Source: Candidatus Altimarinota bacterium
Lineage (GTDB): Bacteria; Chloroflexota; Chloroflexia; Chloroflexales; Chloroflexaceae
Direction of reading: 5' to 3'
Assembly: GCA_012031775.1 (NCBI GenBank)
Contig: JAAUTF010000001.1
Location: 1-36,676, forward strand
DNA: 36,676 nt
Below the pieces are notes generated by a model. It saw only the letters and a list, made by a program, of their open reading frames with translations. It was not told the DNA's origin and did not search any database. Of this stretch, positions 21,589-28,850 are shown piece after piece (positions within the stretch are counted from its first letter, which is position 1; every line of letters begins with the position of its first letter). The position numbers and the translations under genes were made by a program.

Positions 21589-22556
21589 TCAGTATTAGCT
21601 TTGTTATTCCCACGTACAATCGGCTGGAGCGTCTGAAACAGGTGCTTACTGCGCTTGAAACGCAGACAGTGCCGTGCTCGGCGTTTGAAGTTGTTGTTGT
21701 CTCCGATGGGTCGAATGACGGCACCGATACATATTTGCGCGATCTTACAACACCGCTGCAGCTGCGCCCGATCTTTCAGCCCAACAGCGGTGTGGCAGCT
21801 GCCCGTAACAATGGCTTCCGCCATGCTCAGGGCGAGCTGATTGTCTTTCTCGATGATGATGTTGAGCCTACCCCCAACCTACTTGCCGAGCACTTACGTG
21901 CGCACGGCGACTGCTTCGATCGCTCTGTGGTGCTTGGCCCAATGCTCACCCCGCAGAATTTTGCGATGAAACCCTGGGTGGCCTGGGAACAAGAGATGCT
22001 GATGAAGCAGTATCGGGCGATGGAGCAGGGTGAGTGGCAGCCGACAGCGCGCCAGTTCTATACCGGCAATACCTCGCTGGCCCGCCGTCATCTGATCGAC
22101 TCAGGCGGTTTCGATGAGCGCTTCCGCCGCGCCGAGGATGTTGAACTCGCCTACCGCCTGGCCAAACAGGGCCTGAACTTTATCTTTAATAGCGCGGCCA
22201 TCGGCTATCACTACGCCGACCGTAGCTTTCGCTCCTGGATCGAGATCCCCTATGTCTATGGGCGCAATGATGTCATCTTTACGCGCGACAAGGCGCAAGA
22301 TTGGCTACTGCCCAAGGTCTGTAGCGAGTTTCACGGCCGTAACCTGCTGGTGCGTACCCTGGTCTGGCTCTGCCTGAGCCGGCAGCCATTAACAGATAGC
22401 GCACTGCTTGGCTTGCGAATGGCCGCTGATACTGGTGAGCGCTTAGGCAGCAAGATGCTGTCGCGTTTTGCTCATAGCGGCATGTTCAATCTGCGTTACT
22501 ATCAGGGCATCGCCGACGAGCTCGGCGGGCGTAAGCAATTCCTGGCGAGGCTGTAG
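21585..22556 (+). CDS. Family 2 glycosyltransferase (GT-A fold)
   Basis: This intact 323-residue protein shows the classic GT2 motifs: ISFVIPTYNR, VVVSDGSNDGT, NSGVAAARNNGF, the metal-binding LDDDVEP at about residues 89-95, TGNTSLARR, and the RRAEDVELAYR segment around E184-D185. It is predicted to work on the cytoplasmic face of the membrane in repeat-unit assembly. The ATG overlaps the previous gene's TGA, and its own TAG is followed directly by the ATG of the next gene. The three genes 20581-23141 therefore form a tightly coupled unit. Confidence 0.9.
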   Translation: MISISFVIPTYNRLERLKQVLTALETQTVPCSAFEVVVVSDGSNDGTDTYLRDLTTPLQLRPIFQPNSGVAAARNNGFRHAQGELIVFLDDDVEPTPNLLAEHLRAHGDCFDRSVVLGPMLTPQNFAMKPWVAWEQEMLMKQYRAMEQGEWQPTARQFYTGNTSLARRHLIDSGGFDERFRRAEDVELAYRLAKQGLNFIFNSAAIGYHYADRSFRSWIEIPYVYGRNDVIFTRDKAQDWLLPKVCSEFHGRNLLVRTLVWLCLSRQPLTDSALLGLRMAADTGERLGSKMLSRFAHSGMFNLRYYQGIADELGGRKQFLARL

Positions 22557-23141
22557 ATGACGATCTGGCATGAATTTCTGATGGATGCGGCCCGTTGGGT
22601 TCAGCCGGGCAAAGTAGTGCCGATCGCAACGATTACGCCGCTGCGCCTGCTCGGGCTGCTGTGGCGCTATCTGCCGTTGCAGATCATGGCGTGGTTTCGT
22701 TTCGGCAGTTGGTGCAAACGCAGGCGTATTCCCGGCGCGGTGACGATCATCCAGCAGGTGCTCTACCTGATCTACGGGGTGCAGATCCGGGTCGGTGCGC
22801 CGATCGGCGGCGGCCTCTATATCGCGCATCCGATCGGCTGCGTGATTGTGCCGGAGCGGATGGGTACGAATTGTAGCATCATCGCCGCCTGCACCATCGG
22901 TATGCGCAACGAATGGGAGTTTCCGCACTTCGGTAATGACGTTTTTGTTGGTGCCGGTGCCCGTGTTCTTGGCGCTGTCAGAGTCGGCGATAGCGCTAAA
23001 ATCGGAGCCAACGCGGTTGTGATCGACGATGTGCCGACCGGCGCGACCGTGGTCGGCGTGCCGGGCCGTGTAAAAAGTAAGGCCGTTCCCGCTGTCATCG
23101 CTGCTACCACCAACCCCCCCAGCAACGGCCACCATAGTTAG
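22557..23141 (+). CDS. Serine acetyltransferase-like hexapeptide transferase
   Basis: This 194-residue protein has an amphipathic N-terminal half followed by SAT-like left-handed beta-helix turns. They include VQIRVGAPIGGGLYIAHPIG with the family's catalytic His, GNDVFVGAGARVLGAV, IGANAVVIDDVP and VVGVPGRV. Such proteins in polysaccharide loci usually acetylate sugars rather than serine, and no cysteine-synthesis gene is near. The start codon directly abuts the stop codon of the upstream glycosyltransferase, which implies translational coupling. Confidence 0.85.
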   Translation: MTIWHEFLMDAARWVQPGKVVPIATITPLRLLGLLWRYLPLQIMAWFRFGSWCKRRRIPGAVTIIQQVLYLIYGVQIRVGAPIGGGLYIAHPIGCVIVPERMGTNCSIIAACTIGMRNEWEFPHFGNDVFVGAGARVLGAVRVGDSAKIGANAVVIDDVPTGATVVGVPGRVKSKAVPAVIAATTNPPSNGHHS

Positions 23142-23235
23142 TGGAGCTACGGTATGTGTCTACGATCGCCTCTGCGACGCCCTGTGCGTCTTTTGGGGTC
23201 AGGCACTGCGGTGCCTGCCTCTTTTCTTCCGCCCG

Positions 23236-24001
23236 GTGTTGCGCACCTTTCCGCTGATTCTGATAGCGTTGACCCTTGTTGCATGTGGTACAAGCGAAGC
23301 GCCGCTTGCAGCACAAGCGCCGCCCACGCCAACCGTCAGCGCGTTGTTCAACGCCGTGCCAACCAGCACGCCGCTACCGGTGGCCTCGACATCGACCAGC
23401 GTTCCCGAGCCGGTTGTGATCGAGCGCGCCCCGGTCGCCGAGGTGATCGGCGAAATCGTGATCTACGATGACGCCTTGGCCGCCGATTGGTCGCTCGACG
23501 AGAGCTGGAGCACAACGCTCGCACTCGACGATGAGGCTACCGTCTTCGCTGGCGCTGAGGCGATCGCGGTTACGCCACAACGCGAAACGTGGGGCGATCT
23601 TTTTTACACTAGCGGAGGACGCCGACGCGCCAATACGCCGCGAAGATGTGTTGGGGCTCAGCTTTCGGATCAATGGCGGGGCCGATTACATCGGCAACGA
23701 CGAACTGGCGGTGAGCGTGATCGGCAGCAATGCAGTGCCCTATTTCACCCGCGACAAGACGACAGCCCAGGAGCGCGCCGATGCCGACCTGGAGTTCTCC
23801 GAAACGCGGCTCTATTTTCTCGATATTAACACCGATATTCCGCCCGACACATGGGTCGAGGTGGTTGTCTGGCTCGACAACCTGATATTCGACCCCGACT
23901 ACAAATATGTTACGGGGTTCTATATCAAAAATGCGCCGAGCTTCCTTAATACGTATTACATCGACGAAGTCAAGCTGCTGGTTCAACAATCGCTCGAATA
24001 A
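23236..24001 (+). CDS. Lipoprotein with possible carbohydrate-binding domain; one apparent frameshift
   Basis: GTG at 23236 begins MLRTFPLILIALTLVAC, a textbook lipoprotein signal with the lipobox cysteine, followed by a Pro/Thr/Ser/Val-rich linker of about 60 residues. The remaining 150 residues form a beta-rich domain (WGDLF, LGLSFRINGG, LAVSVIGSN, VEVVVWLDNL, YYIDEVKLL) resembling galactose-binding or CBM-like jelly rolls. I do not recognise a named family. The frame changes at the six-T run near 23600-23605, and one extra T explains it. The start is open to doubt: ATG at 23154 has a better ribosome binding site (GGAG at 23142-23145) but is in another frame. A 7-bp hairpin (23200-23217) lies just upstream. 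It may anchor the polymer at the surface. Confidence 0.65.
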
Positions 24002-24030
24002 TACGTGCGGCGCGGTGGCAGCGCTTGGCA

Positions 24031-24048
24031 GTTCACATATGCGTGAAC
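24031..24048. promoter_or_regulatory. Candidate operator dyad upstream of the initiating sugar transferase
   Basis: GTTCAC (24031-24036) and GTGAAC (24043-24048) form a dyad with a six-base centre in the 147-base gap before 24149. The size and symmetry fit a dimeric regulator's site. I see no matching regulator gene in the window, and the dyad could be chance. Confidence 0.3.
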
Positions 24049-24148
24049 TAATCTTCATTGAGTTTTCAGGCGGTGTAAGCAAAAAGTTCATACATGGCTG
24101 CTATTGTCAATCCGGTAGGCAAAAACGAGCCGGCTAGAGAGGAAGCGA

Positions 24149-24889
24149 ATGGAACTCAGCAGCCCATCCCGACAAAACGATCCACGTGCCGACCGAATGC
24201 TGAACATCTTCGCGAGCCGTCGTTTTCGCAGCGTTCGCGCTAACCGGCGGCTGCAGATGACACTTCTACTGTGGGTGATCCGCAACAAGATTCTCGGCTC
24301 ACTCAAGCGAGCGCTCGACCTGAGCGTGGCGATTGTGGCCCTGATTATCGCCTCGCCGGTGATGGTGATGACCGCCATCGCGATTAAACTTGACTCGCCT
24401 GGCCCGATTTTCTTCCGCCAGACGCGTGTAGGCAAGTGGGGCGAACATTTTGGCTGCTATAAGTTCCGGTCGATGTACATCGACGCTGAAGAGCGTATCC
24501 GTGAGCTAGCGAAACATAACGAGGCGGACGGGCCGGTCTTCAAGATGAAAAACGACCCGCGTATCACCCGTGTAGGGCGCATCATTCGTAAGCTCAGCAT
24601 CGATGAGTTGCCGCAATTCTTCAATGTACTCAAAGGCGAGATGAGTGTCGTCGGCCCACGTCCGGCGCTACCCCGCGAAGTTGCGTTGTACACCTACGAT
24701 CAGGTTCATCGCTTGAACGCCATCCCCGGTATTACTGGCCTGCAGCAAGTGTCAGGGCGCAGCGATATCGATTTCAAGCGTTGGGTCGAGCTTGATCTGC
24801 AGTACATCGCCGAGCAGAGTGTCTGGAAAGACATTGAAATTCTGCTAAAGACCATCCCGGCAGTGCTTTTCAGCAAGGGCGCGTACTAA
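24149..24889 (+). CDS. Initiating sugar-phosphate transferase (polyprenyl-phosphate glycosyl-1-phosphate transferase)
   Basis: This is a short, 246-residue monotopic enzyme of the bacterial sugar transferase family (WcaJ/EpsL/PglC core). One membrane segment lies at about residues 57-80, followed by the family signatures IFFRQTRVGK, KFRSM at 105-109, the catalytic Asp-Glu pair in IDELPQFFN at 152-153, MSVVGPRP at about 165-172, and PGITGLQQVSGR. All key residues are present. It transfers a sugar-1-phosphate from a UDP-sugar to undecaprenyl phosphate, the first step of repeat-unit synthesis. AGAGGAAG precedes the ATG. The intact active site contrasts with the degenerate copy at 26619-28319. 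Confidence 0.93.
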   Translation: MELSSPSRQNDPRADRMLNIFASRRFRSVRANRRLQMTLLLWVIRNKILGSLKRALDLSVAIVALIIASPVMVMTAIAIKLDSPGPIFFRQTRVGKWGEHFGCYKFRSMYIDAEERIRELAKHNEADGPVFKMKNDPRITRVGRIIRKLSIDELPQFFNVLKGEMSVVGPRPALPREVALYTYDQVHRLNAIPGITGLQQVSGRSDIDFKRWVELDLQYIAEQSVWKDIEILLKTIPAVLFSKGAY

Positions 24890-25041
24890 CTCAGTTTGCA
24901 GTGTGGCCCCAGCTTCCAGCGCAGCGCAGCTCTGTGAAGCTCAAACGGGCTGCACTGTCGCACTGAGCGATCTCCGATCAGCGTTCGCCGTACGGCTCTA
25001 TTGTCGAAGTACCGCTCATCTCACATAAAAGGCGGAGAAGC

Positions 25042-26533
25042 ATGCGTAAGCTGTTGATAATCCTGGGTGTGCCGATCGACGATCTGACAATGGATCAGGC
25101 GCTTGAGCGCATCGACGACTTTGTTCAAACTGGGCGCTCGACCGGCAAGACGCATCAGGTGGCGACGATTAACGCAGATTTTGTCGTCAATTCACTGCAC
25201 GATCCAGAGCTCCAGCGGATCTTACAAGAGTCGGATATGGCTACGGCAGACGGGATGCCGCTGGTGTGGGGGGCGCGCCTATTGGGCGTGCCGCTCGAAG
25301 ACCGTGTCACGGCGCGGATCTGGTACCGGCATTGGCCAAGCGGGCAGCCGAGCGTGGGCATGCGCTCTTTTTGCTCGCGCGCGCCCCGGCGTGGCCGCGC
25401 AGGCAGCCGAGGTATTGATGGAGCGCCATCCGGAGTTGAAGATCGCCGGTGTACTCTCGCCGCCACAGAGCTCGGTGCTGGAGATGGATCCGTCGATCGT
25501 CGAGACAGTGCGGGCAGCGCGCCCCGATATCCTGCTGGTTGCGTTCGGCAACCCGAAGCAAGAAAAATTTATTAATATGTACGCCCGTGAGCTGCAAGTG
25601 CCGGTGATGATCGGCGTGGGCGGTACCTTCGATATGATCGCGGGTGTGACGCGGCGCGCACCGCAGTGGATGCAGAAATCTGGTCTGGAATGGGTGTATC
25701 GGCTAGCCCAGGAGCCACAGCGCCTCTGGAAGCGCTATGTTCACGATATGCTCTACTTCGGCTCGTTCTTTGTGCGCCAGTGGTGGGAGATGCGTAAAGG
25801 CCATACTATTGCGCCGGTGCTGCCGGCCGGCGAGGCGGTGCTCGTCGAGAACAGCGTTGTGCTGAACCTGCGCGGTCGGCTTGATGTCACCAATCGTGAG
25901 GCCTTTGTTGCACGCGCTGAAGCGGCGTTGAACGAGAACCCCAACCTGGTGATCAGCCTTGATGGCTGCGAGTTCCTCGATAGTTCGGCGCTGGGGGCGC
26001 TGGTGGTGCTGGCGAACAAAGCGCGTTCGGGCGGTGGGGCGCTGACGCTTGTTGCCGTGCCGCCGCCGATCATGCAGATCCTAAATGTGACGCGCCTCGA
26101 TCGCTTCTTTAACATCGAAGAGGATGTCGATGCGGGGCTGCACGCGCGCCATAATAGCACCCCTGTCGTCGAGCCGACACGTGATAAATCTGGGTGGCAA
26201 GTCATCAAGATGCCGCGACTGCTGGATGCTGGCAATGCCCCCGACCTGATCGCTACCTGTGAGCAGTTGCTGGTTCGCCAGCCGCGCTTGGTGCTCGACT
26301 TTAGCGAGACGCACTTCCTGTCGAGCGCTGGTCTGGCCGCCATGATGCGCCTTGACCGCCAGGCACGCGAGCTTGCGGGCGGCCTACGCATTGCGGCTTG
26401 TTCGCGCGATGTATTGCGCAGCATCCAACTGGTGAAGCTTGATACGCTTATACCAGTTTTTAACGATGTTCAGCAGGCTACCGGTAACGTCACCCCCACG
26501 CTCGAAGTTCGTCAGGTAGGAAGCCAGATATAA
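25042..26533 (+). CDS. WecG/TagA-type glycosyltransferase fused to two STAS domains; two apparent frameshifts
   Basis: The reconstructed protein of about 497 residues begins with a WecG/TagA/CpsF (GT26) domain (about residues 1-245): INADFVV, TADGMPLVWGARLLG, VTGADLVPALAKRAAERG, FGNPKQEKFIN, GVGGTFDMIAG and SGLEWVYRLAQEPQRLWKRY. GT26 enzymes add the second sugar to the lipid carrier. After a linker come STAS domain 1 (about 266-365, with FLDSSALGAL carrying the phosphorylatable Ser) and STAS domain 2 (about 383-482, with FLSSAGLAAM, where the usual Asp is Ser). Frames change near 25308 and near 25375; adding one base at each restores VTGADL and LFLLGARPG. GGCGGAG precedes the ATG. The STAS domains suggest that its activity, location or partners are set by the HATPase kinase and PP2C phosphatase encoded at 28851-31082. 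Confidence 0.85.
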
Positions 26534-26553
26534 GCTGCGATCGATATGGTGGA

Positions 26554-26581
26554 CGACAAAAGGCTGCGGCCTTTGCTGTCG
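26554..26581 (+). terminator. Hairpin between the WecG-STAS gene and the next gene
   Basis: CGACA plus AAAGGC (26554-26564) pairs with GCCTTT and TGTCG (26569-26581) around a TGCG loop, with a two-base bulge. It begins 21 bases after the stop codon and is followed by GGGC, not a T run. It may terminate or stabilise the upstream message. Confidence 0.45.
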
Positions 26582-26618
26582 GGCACCGCTAGCTCAGCGC
26601 TGCGAAACTATACACAAT

Positions 26619-28319
26619 ATGCAGATCCTACTCCTTGCAACCGACGAGCAAACTGCACCTGAGCCGCTTAGCGACACCTTTGCGGCACCGATGGTGCCTG
26701 TAGTCAACCGCCCGGTGATGGCGACGGCGATCGAAGTTCTGGCACGCGCAGGCCACAAAAAGATCATGGTTGCGCTGTGGCGTCGTGGTGGCAGCGTGGC
26801 AGCGTATTTCGGTAGCGGCCAGCGCTGGGGTGTGCAGCTCGAATATGTGACTCTGCGCGAGGCGCTTGGGAGCGCAGGAGCGCTCAAGTGGGCGGGCAAC
26901 CTGATCAGCGAGACGACGCTGGTGCTGCCTGCCTCGACGGTGCTCGATCTTGATATCGAGGCAGCCCTCGCCTTTCATCGGGCACACGGCGGCCCGCTCA
27001 CGCTGATCGCCCACGCATCGCGCGGCGATGTCCCACATCTTCCGCTCGAAGTCAACGAGCACGGTTTGCTCGAGTCGAAAGCCGATGACGCTTCGTGCCT
27101 GAGTTATACCGGCGCGTATATCGCTGAACCGGCAGTGCTCGACCTTATTCCGGCACGTCGGGCGACCGATCTCTACGCCGACATGGTACCGGCGCTGTTG
27201 CGCCAGGAAAGCGCCGTTCACGTCTATCTCTGCACAAGCTATTGGAACCCGCTGGTTAGCCTCGACGCCTATCAGGAAGCGCAGGAAGTTTTTCTGTACA
27301 GCGCCTACAATGCGGGGCGCGGCGACCAGCCCGAGCTGCGTGTGGATCTGCCGCAGGTACGCTATCCCTCGATCGAGGGGCGGCAGATCGCGCCCGGCAT
27401 CTGGGTTGGCCACGATCCGCTGATCCACCCGGCAGCGCGGCTGGCGGCACCGGTGGTGATCGGCAATAATAGCTGGATCGGGCGCGATGTAGAGCTTGGG
27501 CGCGGTGTGGTGCTCGGCCCGAATGTGATTGTAGACGATGAAGCGACTGTCAGCGAGAGCACGGTGCTGGCTAGCAGCTATGTTGGCCAGCTCGTCAACG
27601 TCCATCGCCGCGTTGTAAACCAGGCCGCTATGGGCGACCCAGCCACCGGCGAAACCATCCGGGTGACCGATCCGTTTTTGCTTTCGCGGGCGACGCCGCA
27701 CTTCGAGCAGAACGGCAGCCGACTTAAACGAACGCTCAGTTCCTTTGTCGCGGTTGTTGTTTTGCTGGTGCTCTCACCGCTGTTACTGCTGATAGCACTG
27801 TTGAGCCTGATCCTCAACGGGCGCATCTTCGAGCCTGCCGAGCGCATAAGCTACCGCCGCACCGGGCCCGATCAGCCGGTTGAGGCGCAGCCATTTCGGC
27901 TCTGGCGCTTCGCTACCAGCCGTCGCGATGGCACATCTACGGCGTATGGCCGAGTACTACGGCGTATGGAATTCGAGCGCTGGCCCGAGCTCCTCAATAT
28001 TCTTGGCGGCGATCTAGCCCTTGTCGGCGTCAAACCGCTCACTATTGCTGAAGATGCCACACTGCTTGAGGAATGGCAACAGCGCCGCCGCGAGGCACCA
28101 GTCGGCTTTACTGGCCTGTGGTATACGCAGTGCCCTCCCGACGCCGACCTTGACAACATCCTGGTTGCCGATGCCTACTACGCGGCCACCCGCAACTGGC
28201 GCGAGGATCTTCGGTTGTGCTTGAAGACGCCACTGTCGTGGTTACGCCGCCGCCGCGCACGGAGCGCAGCGCAATCCTCGTCCACAGACTATATGCTTTC
28301 TGAAGAATCGATCGCATAA
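26619..28319 (+). CDS. Three-part fusion: nucleotidyltransferase-like, left-handed beta-helix and sugar-transferase-like domains, both catalytic ends degenerate
   Basis: Residues about 1-225 follow the sugar-nucleotide pyrophosphorylase fold (MVPVVNRPVM, WAGNLISETTLVLPAS, YTGAYIAEPAVLDLIP). However, the signature GxGTRLxPxT...PK loop is absent, and the usual GD metal site reads PAST. Residues about 260-335 are hexapeptide turns (APVVIGNNSWIGRDVELGRG). A membrane helix lies at about 376-398, and residues 400-545 resemble a bacterial sugar transferase. There the catalytic DELPQ reads ERWPE (E453-R454), GPRP reads GVKP, and KFRSM is missing. The frame is intact over 566 residues, so it is a maintained gene rather than decay. 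It is probably a membrane scaffold or regulator of the initiating step. A divergent enzyme using other residues is the alternative. Confidence 0.8.
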   Translation: MQILLLATDEQTAPEPLSDTFAAPMVPVVNRPVMATAIEVLARAGHKKIMVALWRRGGSVAAYFGSGQRWGVQLEYVTLREALGSAGALKWAGNLISETTLVLPASTVLDLDIEAALAFHRAHGGPLTLIAHASRGDVPHLPLEVNEHGLLESKADDASCLSYTGAYIAEPAVLDLIPARRATDLYADMVPALLRQESAVHVYLCTSYWNPLVSLDAYQEAQEVFLYSAYNAGRGDQPELRVDLPQVRYPSIEGRQIAPGIWVGHDPLIHPAARLAAPVVIGNNSWIGRDVELGRGVVLGPNVIVDDEATVSESTVLASSYVGQLVNVHRRVVNQAAMGDPATGETIRVTDPFLLSRATPHFEQNGSRLKRTLSSFVAVVVLLVLSPLLLLIALLSLILNGRIFEPAERISYRRTGPDQPVEAQPFRLWRFATSRRDGTSTAYGRVLRRMEFERWPELLNILGGDLALVGVKPLTIAEDATLLEEWQQRRREAPVGFTGLWYTQCPPDADLDNILVADAYYAATRNWREDLRLCLKTPLSWLRRRRARSAAQSSSTDYMLSEESIA

Positions 28320-28353
28320 TAAAACAGTCTTACGCGCATTTGGCCAATAGCTC

Positions 28354-28388
28354 TGTGGGTACCGACGCGTTTGCCGCCAGTACCCACA
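28354..28388 (+). terminator. Terminator-like hairpin ahead of the regulatory cassette
   Basis: TGTGGGTAC at 28354-28362 pairs perfectly with GTACCCACA at 28380-28388 around a 17-base loop, 34 bases after the upstream stop. No T run follows. Downstream, an AT-rich stretch with TATGAT at 28444-28449 may be the -10 of a promoter for the STAS gene, but no good -35 is seen. Confidence 0.45.
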
Positions 28389-28480
28389 TAAACTACTTTA
28401 CAAACCTGTTGCGGCAATCTACAATCCGAAATCTGTAATCGATTATGATGTAAGGTGCCCGCTTGTTCAGGAGCGACGAA

Positions 28481-28819
28481 ATGGAAATGCAATCTCGCGT
28501 AGTTGGAGATGTGGAAGTGCTCGCGATCAAAGGTCGTTTCGATAATACAACAGCACCTGCGGTCGCCGAGTGGCTGGAAAAAAATATTGGGCATCCTCGT
28601 ATCCGTATGGTCGTAAACCTCTCGGGCACCAACTTTGTGGACTCGACAGCGCTGGCTACGCTCGTACAAGGCTTGAAGCGCTGCCGCCAGCAGAGCGGCG
28701 ATCTGCATTTGTGCAGTATGGAGCGCCCGGTTTATATGATTTTTGAGTTGACGCGCCTCGACAAAGCTTTCAACATTTTCGTCGATGAGGCCCACGCTAT
28801 TCAGGCGTTTGCAAGTTAA
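28481..28819 (+). CDS. STAS-domain anti-sigma-factor antagonist (SpoIIAA/RsbV type)
   Basis: This 112-residue single STAS domain has the order VEVLAIKGRFDN, MVVNLSGTNFVDSTALATL with the conserved phosphorylation-site Ser (about S55) after Asp, and RPVYMIFELTRLDKAFNIF at the end. In this family the unphosphorylated form binds a HATPase kinase and releases that kinase's other partner; a PP2C phosphatase resets it. Both partners follow immediately. CAGGAG at 28468-28473 fixes the ATG at 28481. It resembles the STAS domains of the WecG fusion, which share a TRLDRFFNI / TRLDKAFNI ending. Confidence 0.92.
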   Translation: MEMQSRVVGDVEVLAIKGRFDNTTAPAVAEWLEKNIGHPRIRMVVNLSGTNFVDSTALATLVQGLKRCRQQSGDLHLCSMERPVYMIFELTRLDKAFNIFVDEAHAIQAFAS

Positions 28820-28850
28820 ATGCGGTGTAATAGAGGGGAGCGAACGAGGC

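Noticed and set aside
24149-24889. Exosortase/PEP-CTERM or XrtA-type polysaccharide system
   Set aside because: The initiating transferase and STAS genes prompted the idea, but no exosortase, PEP-CTERM tails or PrsK/PrsR genes are in the window.
25103-26533. A separate gene starting at 25103 that would be independent of the WecG start
   Set aside because: The first 90 or so residues of that frame are meaningless, whereas the WecG sequence is complete when two single-base shifts near 25308 and 25375 are corrected.
28785-28850. ATG at 28785 as the phosphatase start
   Set aside because: It would overlap the STAS gene by 35 bases and has no ribosome binding site. GTG 28851 has AGGGGAG upstream and clears the overlap.
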